Shown piece by piece: positions 16,843-24,115 of a stretch of DNA of 64,000 nt. A program made the position numbers and the translations under genes. The notes beneath the pieces were generated by a model, which did no database searches, had not been told where the DNA came from, and saw only the letters and a program-made list of their open reading frames with translations. The DNA is from Enterobacter_D sp963521185 (lineage in GTDB: Bacteria; Pseudomonadota; Gammaproteobacteria; Enterobacterales; Enterobacteriaceae): positions 744,001 through 808,000 of the forward strand of contig CAUQTV010000001.1 in the NCBI GenBank assembly GCA_963521185.1. Direction: 5' to 3'. Within the stretch, counting starts at the first letter, position 1. Each line of letters opens with the position of its first letter.

Positions 16843-18168
16843 ATGACGCAACCCGTTGAGCAGTCACTTGGTCGCGCAGACAGGCAGGAAGAGGTCATGG
16901 TGTCACGAAAATTGCGCAAAGTTTTGCTGGCAACCGGCGTCGGCCATTTCGTTGAATGGTTCGATTTCGGCCTGTACGGTACGTTGGCGGCGATCATCGG
17001 TTTGCAGTTCTTCCAGGCCGGGGATCCCAGCGTGGCGCTGCTGTCATCGTTTGCCGTGTTTGGCGCAGGCTTTATTATGCGTCCGCTTGGGGGGCTGTAC
17101 TTTGGATCGCTCGGTGACCGCGTGGGGCGACAAAAAATCCTCGCCACGGTGATCCTGCTGACCTCGGGCGCGACCTTTGTCATGGGGCTGCTGCCGACGT
17201 ATCACCAGATTGGCATAACGGCGACAGTGCTGTTGGTGATCACGCGCCTGGTGCAGGGCTTTGCGGCGGGCGGTGAAAGCTCCGGGGCAACGACGTTTCT
17301 CGCCGAATACGCGCCCAACGCCCGACGCGGCTATTTCACCTGCTGGATCGATAACTTCGGCTTTATGGCGTTCGTCGCCGGTTCCGGTCTGGTATTTTTA
17401 CTGACCGCGCTGCTGGGCGAGAGTGCAATGAGCGACTGGGGCTGGCGCATTCCGTTTTTAGTCGCCGGGCCGCTGGGCTGGGTCGGACTGTATCTGCGTA
17501 AGCATCTGGAGGATTCGCCGGAATTCCTGGCGATGGTGAAGCACGGTAAAACCAGCGCCACACCGCTGCGCACCGCCGTCACCACCGCGTGGGGTGCGCT
17601 GCTGTTCTGCGTCGGCTTTGTGGTGATCAAAGCCGTCGGTCACTGGACGCTGCAAACCTTTATGCCGAGCTACCTCTCCACGCAGATGCACTTCTCAAAA
17701 CTCGATTCCTACGCCATTACCACCATTGGTCTGTTTGCTATCGCCGTGATGGTGCCGTTCATGGGGCTGCTGTCTGATAAATATGGACGAAAGCCATTGA
17801 TGCTGGCGGGCTGCGGCGGGTTTATTCTGTTCAGCTATCCGGCGATGATGGTGATGGCAAACGGCAATATGCTCTCTGCGGTGCTGGCGATGCTGATGCT
17901 CGGCGCGTTTATTGCGGCGTTTGACGGTGCCTGTAGTGCGGCAATGGCGGAACTGTTTCCTACCAGCATTCGCTACGGCGGCCTGTCGATTGCCTATAAC
18001 TTTGCCGTGGCCTTCTTCGGCGGGATCACGCCGTGGTTCTCGGTGTGGCTCATCACCGCCACCGGCGATCAGTTCTCACCGGCGTTCTATGTGATGGGGG
18101 CGGCGCTGATTACCTTCCTGACGGTGATGCGAGCAAAAGAGACGGCGGGGAAACCTTTAAAACGCTAA
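16843..18168 (+). CDS. MHS-family MFS transporter (KgtP/ProP/YdfJ-like)
   Basis: A 441-residue permease with about 12 membrane segments. Metabolite:H+ symporter family hallmarks are GHFVEWFDFGLYG in helix 1, the loop 2-3 motif GSLGDRVGRQK, RLVQGFAAGGESSGATTF, the loop 8-9 motif LSDKYGRKP and ELFPTSIRYGG. These proteins import organic acids or compatible solutes with protons. The substrate cannot be read from the sequence. ATG 16843 follows GGAGAGGGG; an internal ATG at 16897 is also possible. It lies where K-12 has ydcA/hokB. Confidence 0.88.
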   Translation: MTQPVEQSLGRADRQEEVMVSRKLRKVLLATGVGHFVEWFDFGLYGTLAAIIGLQFFQAGDPSVALLSSFAVFGAGFIMRPLGGLYFGSLGDRVGRQKILATVILLTSGATFVMGLLPTYHQIGITATVLLVITRLVQGFAAGGESSGATTFLAEYAPNARRGYFTCWIDNFGFMAFVAGSGLVFLLTALLGESAMSDWGWRIPFLVAGPLGWVGLYLRKHLEDSPEFLAMVKHGKTSATPLRTAVTTAWGALLFCVGFVVIKAVGHWTLQTFMPSYLSTQMHFSKLDSYAITTIGLFAIAVMVPFMGLLSDKYGRKPLMLAGCGGFILFSYPAMMVMANGNMLSAVLAMLMLGAFIAAFDGACSAAMAELFPTSIRYGGLSIAYNFAVAFFGGITPWFSVWLITATGDQFSPAFYVMGAALITFLTVMRAKETAGKPLKR

Positions 18169-18181
18169 AGCGTGAAAAAAT

Positions 18182-18218
18182 TCCCTTCTGAAGCGAAATC
18201 CGGGGACTTCAGAAGGGA
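18182..18218. terminator. Hairpin terminator after the MHS transporter
   Basis: TCCCTTCTGAAG (18182-18193) pairs perfectly with CTTCAGAAGGGA (18207-18218) around a 13-nt loop. It is preceded by an A-run but lacks a downstream T-run. Confidence 0.65.
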
Positions 18219-18439
18219 GACCAACGGGTCATCGTTACAAAAGAACGTATTAAAAATATTCACAATTTCACTAAAAGACAATTACATAACTTTTTTTCAT
18301 GGAAAGTGATTCTCACCTTTCAAAACTTATAGTCTGCTAATGATAATGGCTTAACGAAAGTGACCGGCACGATTTACGCCTCCCGAACGCTGACCTGTGC
18401 TAATGTCAAAAGACATAACCTTCAATCGGGAGTAAAGCG

Positions 18440-18682
18440 ATGCACGATGTCATGCTGTTTGGCGAAGGCTGGGACGGGGAAGTGCGGCAGGTGGAGCAGG
18501 GACTCAAACGCTTTCAGTTTGTCCCCAACCCGATCGACACCCATCAACGGGAAGCGGAGTTCACCCTGATTGAATTTTTCTCCGAAGATGGCGAAGTGTA
18601 TCTGGTGGGTTATTCCGACAAAGAGCCGAAAACGCCGCAGGTGGAAGACGCCATTCTTAAGAATCTACCGACCCCGATTTGA
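18440..18682 (+). CDS. Conserved-looking small protein, unknown function
   Basis: An 80-residue acidic soluble protein read from ATG 18440 with GGGAG 8 bases upstream. It has no signal peptide or membrane segment. The sequence reads as a folded alpha/beta protein (LIEFFSEDGEVYLVGYSD) with a Pro-rich end. I do not recognise the family. It is a single-gene unit between two hairpins. The 270-bp upstream region is AT-rich and includes a partial Fur-like stretch at 18338-18356. Confidence 0.65.
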   Translation: MHDVMLFGEGWDGEVRQVEQGLKRFQFVPNPIDTHQREAEFTLIEFFSEDGEVYLVGYSDKEPKTPQVEDAILKNLPTPI

Positions 18683-18785
18683 TCTTTCCTTCTAAGGTCC
18701 TGCGGGGCCTTAACTTCCCCGAATAAAACAAAAAAACACTTAGGTGATTTTCATTACGCGCAAAAAATAAGGCACAAGAATAAAG

Positions 18786-19172
18786 ATGATGACAGCAACA
18801 AGAATGCTTACGATGATCGTTATTGCCCTGCTCGGCGCAGGGTGTAGCAGTAAAGCCAAAGCCGACGCTCTGCCGCAATCCCCAGGCACTTCTATGATCG
18901 CGCTAACACCTGTCGCCAACACCTGCGGCTATCCGATTATGCCGGCGAAAGCGGCGGCACTGCGCATTTCAGGTTCCGTCCATTTTCATGCCCTCGTAAA
19001 TGACGAAGGTCGCGTGACGGCGGTTGACACTTCCGGGGATGAGCTTTTCTATAAAACGACGCAGTTGGCAATTAAAAAGTGCCAGTTTGCGCCAGGCAAG
19101 AGCGGGGTATATTCAGGGGATTTCAGTTTTACAAGGGAGTCGCCACCAGGCGCGCAAAAAAACCTCGGATGA
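18786..19172 (+). CDS. Small lipoprotein with TonB-C-terminal-like domain
   Basis: A 128-residue protein with an N-terminal hydrophobic segment and a lipobox-like LGAGC (Cys20; Gly rather than Leu at -3 is slightly unusual). Residues about 50-110 follow the TonB_C pattern: Pro-rich entry, GSVHFHALVNDEGRVTAVDTSG, a helix ending AIKKCQFAPG. Two Cys outside the lipobox (about 47 and 99) could form a disulfide. Such domains occur in envelope proteins other than TonB itself; there is no Pro-rich spacer and no ExbBD here. Function unknown. Confidence 0.65.
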   Translation: MMTATRMLTMIVIALLGAGCSSKAKADALPQSPGTSMIALTPVANTCGYPIMPAKAAALRISGSVHFHALVNDEGRVTAVDTSGDELFYKTTQLAIKKCQFAPGKSGVYSGDFSFTRESPPGAQKNLG

Positions 19173-19195
19173 GAATGTACGCAACAAAATGAAGG

Positions 19196-19220
19196 AGGCG
19201 GCGCTGGGGCCGCCTTTTTT
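19196..19220 (+). terminator. Intrinsic terminator after the TonB_C-like lipoprotein
   Basis: AGGCGGC (19196-19202) pairs with GCCGCCT (19209-19215) around a 6-nt loop, followed by a six-T run. It abuts the 3' end of the convergent small gene. Confidence 0.85.
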
Positions 19221-19446
19221 ACGTATCCGATTTCACGCTGCTGATGTTCATTATTTCCATGACGGATTTTTTGATATCTGCAAAATGGTGGGAATTTTTG
19301 GCATCCGCGGCGATCATCCCATCCATCGACGTGCTGGCGAGCGTCTTAAGCCTCGCTTTCTGGTCGTCGCTCATCACCGCAATCATGTGCGTCACCACGG
19401 TGTGCAACGCGAAGATTTCTCTTTCCTCAAAACTCAGTTTGTCCAT
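19219..19446 (-). CDS. Small helical protein, unknown function
   Basis: A 75-residue soluble protein, largely predicted helical, rich in Met, Asp and Lys, with no signal peptide. AAGGATG lies 5-12 bases before ATG 19446, a credible ribosome site. I do not recognise the family. It ends at the terminator of the upstream lipoprotein gene, and a 16-bp tandem repeat lies just upstream of its start. The opposite-strand frame over the same stretch lacks a ribosome site and is less protein-like. Confidence 0.55.
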   Translation of the reverse strand: MDKLSFEEREIFALHTVVTHMIAVMSDDQKARLKTLASTSMDGMIAADAKNSHHFADIKKSVMEIMNISSVKSDT

Positions 19447-19459
19447 GGGTGCATCCTTA

Positions 19460-19507
19460 GTTTGCAGAGGTCATTGTGTGCAGAAGTCATAGTGTGCAGA
19501 GGGTTTT
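19460..19507. repeat. Three tandem 16-bp units
   Basis: Units begin GTTTGCAGAGGTCATT (19460), GTGTGCAGAAGTCATA (19476) and GTGTGCAGAGGG (19492). The first two differ at three positions; the third matches only in its first 11 bases. They lie 14-61 bp upstream of the minus-strand small gene. Confidence 0.6.
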
Positions 19508-19630
19508 ATCTAAAATCCAACAGCCTGTTCAGTATGCCAGAGTTTGCACGCGGGTGCTTGTCGCAGGCCGCTTTAGCCCAGACTTTAGGGCGAATGTTTG
19601 AATCTGTGACCGGGTTAGCGCTTTTAATCA

Positions 19631-19657
19631 TAAGGGAAATTCCCGTTTTGCCGATGT
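19631..19657 (+). promoter_or_regulatory. Sigma-28 (FliA) promoter of trg
   Basis: TAAGGGAA, an 11-bp spacer, then GCCGATGT match the class 3 flagellar/chemotaxis promoter TAAAGTTT-N11-GCCGATAA in spacing and in the -10. The site lies 51 bp upstream of the trg start. Confidence 0.8.
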
Positions 19658-19707
19658 CTATTTGACAGGCGTGTTTTACGCATCTTCCTATAAGAGAGTC
19701 GATAGCC

Positions 19708-21408
19708 ATGGACAACACAGCAGCGATGCACAAACCGCAAACCGTTGGTTTTTTACATCACATTCGGTTGGTTCCCCTGTTTTCTTCGATCCTCAGCGGC
19801 ATTTTGCTGCTGTTTGCGTTGAGCTCAGGGCTGGCGGGGTATTTTCTGATTCAGGCTGACACCGATCAGCAAGATGTGACGGCGGAACTGCAAATCCGCA
19901 TGGGCTTATCCAACAGCTCAAACCATTTACGCACGGCGCGAATCAACATGATCCATGCGGGCGCGGCCAGCCGTATCGCCGAAATGGACGACATGAAGCT
20001 CAACATCAATGAAGCGGAATCCCGCATCAAGCAGTCGCAGGTGGGTTTTGATTCGTACATCAATCGCAGCGTGAAAACCCCTGCGGATGAAGCCCTCGAC
20101 GGTGAATTGACCAAACGCTACAACGCCTATATCGCCGGTCTCCAGCCGATGCTGAAATACGCGAAAAACGGCATGTTTGAAGCGATCATCAACCATGAAA
20201 ACGAACAGGCGCGCCAGCTGGATGCGAATTTCAACGACATCCTGCTGCAAGCGATCAAAATCCGCACTGAGCGGGCCAATAAGCTGAGCGAAGCGGCGCA
20301 CCAGCGTACGCAGCTCGGCCTCTTCTTTATGGGCGGGGCGTTTGTCATTGCGCTGCTGTTAACCCTGATGACCTTTGTGGTGCTGCGTCGGACGGTTATT
20401 CAGCCGCTGCACCGCGCCGCTGCGCGCATTGAGCACATTGCTGGGGGCGATTTGACGTTGCCGACGGAGCCAACGGGCCGCAGTGAAATCGGCGTGCTGA
20501 CAAACCATCTGCAAAAAATGCAGCGCTCGCTGGTTGAAACGGTGGGGTCGGTGCGTCAGGGGGCGGAAGAGATCTATCGCGGTACCAGCGAAATCTCGGC
20601 GGGCAATACCGATTTGTCTTCGCGCACGGAACAGCAGGCGGCGGCCATTGAAGAAACGGCTGCCAGCATGGAGCAGTTAACCGCCACGGTGAAACAGAAC
20701 GCCGATAACGCCCATCACGCCAGCAAACTGGCGGGGGACGCGTCGGGCAAAGCCAGCAAGGGTGGACAGATTGTGTCCGGCGTGGTGAAAACCATGAGCA
20801 ACATTTCCGCCAGCTCGAAGAAAATTTCTGAGATCACCGCCGTCATTAACAGCATCGCCTTCCAGACCAATATCCTGGCGCTGAACGCGGCGGTCGAAGC
20901 CGCACGTGCGGGGGAACAGGGTCGTGGCTTTGCGGTGGTCGCCAGCGAAGTGCGTACGCTGGCAAGCCGAAGTGCGCAGGCGGCAAAAGAGATTGAAGCG
21001 CTGATCAGCGAGTCGGTGTCGCTCATTGAACGTGGCTCAGGTGAAGTGGTCGCGGCCGGGAATACCATGGGCGATATCGTTGATGCGGTGAAACGCGTGA
21101 CCGATATTATGCTGGAAATTGCGGCGGCCTCCGACGAGCAGAGCAAAGGCATTGAGCAGGTCAGCCAGGCCATCAGCGAAATGGATAACGTCACACAGCA
21201 GAACGCCTCGCTGGTGGAAGAAGCTTCCGCCGCTGCCGGGTCGCTCGAAGAGCAGGCTGCCCGCCTGACCGAAGCCGTGGGTGCATTCCGTTTGCAGCAA
21301 ACCTCGCAAAAACGGGAAGAGAAACCGGCGACGCTGAAACCGACGTTTACCACCAAACCCGTGGCAGCGGCGGCGGCGACGAGCGGGGAACACTGGGAAA
21401 CGTTCTAA
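19708..21408 (+). CDS. trg: Methyl-accepting chemotaxis protein Trg (ribose/galactose)
   Basis: A 566-residue chemoreceptor, 20 longer than K-12 Trg but collinear with it. TM1 is at about 20-47, followed by a four-helix ligand domain (AGAASRIAEMD, NGMFEAIINHE) and TM2 at about 205-227. The HAMP domain follows, then the signalling tip (INSIAFQTNILALNAAVEAARAGEQGRGFAVVA). Methylation helices contain EEIYRGTSEIS and ASLVEEASAAAGSLEEQ. It senses periplasmic ribose- and galactose-binding proteins. Unlike K-12 Trg it ends in HWETF, the docking pentapeptide for CheR/CheB. It is driven by a sigma-28 promoter at 19631-19657. Confidence 0.93.
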   Translation: MDNTAAMHKPQTVGFLHHIRLVPLFSSILSGILLLFALSSGLAGYFLIQADTDQQDVTAELQIRMGLSNSSNHLRTARINMIHAGAASRIAEMDDMKLNINEAESRIKQSQVGFDSYINRSVKTPADEALDGELTKRYNAYIAGLQPMLKYAKNGMFEAIINHENEQARQLDANFNDILLQAIKIRTERANKLSEAAHQRTQLGLFFMGGAFVIALLLTLMTFVVLRRTVIQPLHRAAARIEHIAGGDLTLPTEPTGRSEIGVLTNHLQKMQRSLVETVGSVRQGAEEIYRGTSEISAGNTDLSSRTEQQAAAIEETAASMEQLTATVKQNADNAHHASKLAGDASGKASKGGQIVSGVVKTMSNISASSKKISEITAVINSIAFQTNILALNAAVEAARAGEQGRGFAVVASEVRTLASRSAQAAKEIEALISESVSLIERGSGEVVAAGNTMGDIVDAVKRVTDIMLEIAAASDEQSKGIEQVSQAISEMDNVTQQNASLVEEASAAAGSLEEQAARLTEAVGAFRLQQTSQKREEKPATLKPTFTTKPVAAAAATSGEHWETF

Positions 21409-21424
21409 GATTTTTGCGGAAAAG

Positions 21425-21447
21425 CCCCTCACCAGAACGGTGAGGGG
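21425..21447. terminator. Bidirectional terminator between trg and the PQQ dehydrogenase
   Basis: CCCCTCACC-AGAAC-GGTGAGGGG is a perfect 9-bp stem between convergent genes. The same AGAAC loop is used by the hairpin at 24083-24103. Confidence 0.75.
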
Positions 21448-21455
21448 AAAGGCAT

Positions 21456-23840
21456 TTACTTCGAATCAGGCAGTGCGTACGCGATGATATAGTCGCCGCG
21501 ATCCGGTGACTGGCGTGCGCCGCCTGCGTTGATGACGATGTACTGTTTGCCCGTTTTCGGCGACACATACGTCATCGGGCCAGACTGACTGCCGACCGGC
21601 AGACGCTGTTTCCAGATCTCTTTACCGGTGGCGGTATCAAACGCCCGCAGATAGAAATCCTGCGTACCGGCGAAGAACAGCAGGCCGGATTGCGTGGAGA
21701 GCGACGCGCCCAGCGTTGGCATGCCAATCGGGATGGGCAGGTGCATACGGATCCCCAGCGGGCCGGTGTCCTGCACCGTACCTACCGGAACCTGCCACAC
21801 CAGTTTACCGGACTTCAGATCCACCGCAGACATCGTGCCGAAGGGCGGTTTCTGGCACGGAATGCCCAGCGGTGACAGGAAGCGCTCGCGCATCGCACCG
21901 TACGGCGTACCGTCCATCGGCACAATCCCCATCTCGATCCCGCTGGCGTTCTTCGCCACGTTTGCGCGTGGCACCATGTAGTTCGCCAGCCCCAGACGCA
22001 TATCGTTAACGAACATCAGGCTGTTATTCGGGTCAATGGAGACGCTGCCCCAGTTCATCCCGCCAAGGGAGCCTGGGAATTGCAGTGAGCGATCCAGCCC
22101 CGGCGGCGTAAAGACGCCCTGATGACGCATGGCTTTGAAGGCGATACGGCACATCAGCAGGTCAACGGGTGTCGCACCCCACATATCCGACTCTTTCAGC
22201 GTCTGGTTGCCAATCATCGGCATGCCCACGGAGTAAGGCTGGGTAGGTGAGTAGCGCTCGCCCTGAACGTTACCCGCCGGTACCGGACGCTCTTCTACTT
22301 TCGCCACCGGCTGACCGGTTTCACGGTTGAGCATAAAGATCATGCCCTGTTTACTGGTTTGCACCAGCACCGGCGTTGTGCCGCCTTTGCCGTCTGGCAA
22401 ATCGGTCAACAGCGGCTGCGACGGCAGGTCAAAGTCCCACAGATCGTGGTGCGTGGTCTGGTAGTGCCAGCGAACATGGCCGGTGGTGGCATCAACCGCC
22501 ACGATGGACGAACTGAATTTATCGTCCATTGGGGTACGCTCGCCGGCGAAGAAGTCCGGGGTCGCGTTGCCGGTGGGCAGGTAAATCAGGTTCAGTTTGG
22601 CGTCATACGACATGGCAGACCAGACGTTCGGCGTACCGCGCGTATAGGTCTGGCCTGCCGGTGGCAGACCGTGCAGGTCCGGGTTACCCGGATCCCATGC
22701 CCACGCCAGTTGACCGGTGTGCACGTCATAGGCGCGCACCACGCCCGGCGGTTCGCCCGTGGAGAAGTTATCCGCCACGCGACCACCCACAACCACAACG
22801 TTGCCCGCGACGAGCGGAGTTGAGGTTTGCTGGTAGTAGCCCGGTTTAATTTCGCCCATGCCAACGCTCAGATCGACCACGCCATGATCGCCAAAATCGT
22901 CGCAGAGTTGACCGTTATCGGCGTTAATCGCCACCAGACGCGCATCGGTCGTCGGCAGGAACAGACGACGTGCGCAGGCCGCAGGCGGGACATTTTCCAC
23001 CGGCGTTTGCAGCTGGCTGGTGTGCGCCTGGGTCTCTTCGTAATAGCCTAAACCCCGGCAGCGCTGCCAGTTTGGCGCGGTGGCCTTGCTGTCATAGCGC
23101 CATTTTTCTTTACCAGAATCCACGTCCAGCGCCAGCACTTTGCTGTACGGCGTGCAGACAAACAGCGTGTCGCCAATTTGCAGCGGCGTGTTCTGATCTT
23201 CCGCACCGGAGCCATTGCTTTTAGGGATATCGCCAGTGTGTGCGGTCCAGGCAACCTGCAACTGATTCACGTTGCCTTTGTTGATTTGATCCAGCGCGGC
23301 AAAGCGGTCGCCGTGAGTGGTATTCCCCCAGTGCTTCCACGCTTTTTGCGCATCGCCAGGGGCGACGGGTTTCACTGGCACGGCTTCGTTAGCGCTCACC
23401 AGTGTTTGCGGCTTAAACATCCAGCCTGCGCTAACCAACAGCGCAACGGCAACCACGGCCGCCACGGCGAACGCCGGTTTTTTACGCGCCGGTTGCGGTT
23501 GCAGAAACGGCCAGAGGATCGCGGCGAGAAACGCCAGCACGCCGAAGGTGAACAGGCGCGAGAACAATGGCCAGAAATCCCAGCCAGCGTCGCTCACAGC
23601 CCAAATAGCGGAGGCGATAAACGCCAGCGCGTAAAGCACAATACCGCTGGGGCGCGAGCGAATAATCAGGATCGCGGCCACCAGCATAACCACACCCATC
23701 ACCAGGAAGTAAACACTCCCGCCGAGGGTCACCAGCTTGATACCCAGCCCCCCTATCGCCAGACCGATGACGATCATCAGCCCGGCGAGAAGCCACTGCA
23801 GGAGACGAGCTATCCCGCGCGGCGTGCTGCCTGTTGCCAT
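21456..23840 (-). CDS. Membrane-bound PQQ-dependent glucose/quinate-type dehydrogenase
   Basis: A 794-residue quinoprotein with five N-terminal membrane helices (about residues 12-135) and a periplasmic eight-blade propeller with repeated W-motif strands (KVLALDVDSGKEKWRYD, DLKSGKLVWQVPVGT, DTATGKEIWKQRL). The entry HWGNTTHGDRFAALDQIN and the HDLWDFDLPSQP block are family features. It oxidises an aldose or polyol in the periplasm and passes electrons to ubiquinone. E. coli gcd lies elsewhere, so this could be an extra family member; glucose versus quinate/shikimate cannot be decided. No pqq genes are nearby. AGGAG precedes the start. Confidence 0.85.
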   Translation of the reverse strand: MATGSTPRGIARLLQWLLAGLMIVIGLAIGGLGIKLVTLGGSVYFLVMGVVMLVAAILIIRSRPSGIVLYALAFIASAIWAVSDAGWDFWPLFSRLFTFGVLAFLAAILWPFLQPQPARKKPAFAVAAVVAVALLVSAGWMFKPQTLVSANEAVPVKPVAPGDAQKAWKHWGNTTHGDRFAALDQINKGNVNQLQVAWTAHTGDIPKSNGSGAEDQNTPLQIGDTLFVCTPYSKVLALDVDSGKEKWRYDSKATAPNWQRCRGLGYYEETQAHTSQLQTPVENVPPAACARRLFLPTTDARLVAINADNGQLCDDFGDHGVVDLSVGMGEIKPGYYQQTSTPLVAGNVVVVGGRVADNFSTGEPPGVVRAYDVHTGQLAWAWDPGNPDLHGLPPAGQTYTRGTPNVWSAMSYDAKLNLIYLPTGNATPDFFAGERTPMDDKFSSSIVAVDATTGHVRWHYQTTHHDLWDFDLPSQPLLTDLPDGKGGTTPVLVQTSKQGMIFMLNRETGQPVAKVEERPVPAGNVQGERYSPTQPYSVGMPMIGNQTLKESDMWGATPVDLLMCRIAFKAMRHQGVFTPPGLDRSLQFPGSLGGMNWGSVSIDPNNSLMFVNDMRLGLANYMVPRANVAKNASGIEMGIVPMDGTPYGAMRERFLSPLGIPCQKPPFGTMSAVDLKSGKLVWQVPVGTVQDTGPLGIRMHLPIPIGMPTLGASLSTQSGLLFFAGTQDFYLRAFDTATGKEIWKQRLPVGSQSGPMTYVSPKTGKQYIVINAGGARQSPDRGDYIIAYALPDSK

Positions 23841-24082
23841 AACATTCTCCTAAAAACACACCATCCTTAACGTTCAGCGCGGCTGCATCTGAACCAAATG
23901 GATAACTTATTAACGATTTTTGTTTTGAATGAAGGTAATAACACCGTCTTTCGTGGGTATTAATTCACTGATATAGCTTCTTGCGAACCATCTGGTGAAT
24001 TGGGGGATATGATAAATCTGTTAAATTGCTTTGCGCAATTGTTAAAAATTAAATCCGCATTATTTGAGTATCAGAAATAACT

Positions 24083-24103
24083 AGCCCGCCAGAACGGCGG
24101 GCT
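24083..24103 (-). terminator. Terminator of the YdeP-like gene
   Basis: AGCCCGCC-AGAAC-GGCGGGCT forms an 8-bp stem just beyond the minus-strand stop codon. The downstream sequence on that strand is AT-rich but not a clean T-run. The remaining 24104-24115 and 23841-24082 hold only AT-rich upstream sequence of the PQQ dehydrogenase. Confidence 0.7.
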
Positions 24104-24115
24104 GGGGTGGGGTGA

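Noticed and set aside
18338..18356. Fur box upstream of the 80-residue unknown gene
   Set aside because: About 12 of 19 positions match the consensus and only one half is good; no iron-related gene is adjacent.
19506..19733. 75-codon minus-strand frame over the trg promoter
   Set aside because: It covers the sigma-28 promoter and trg start, and lacks a ribosome site and protein-like pattern.
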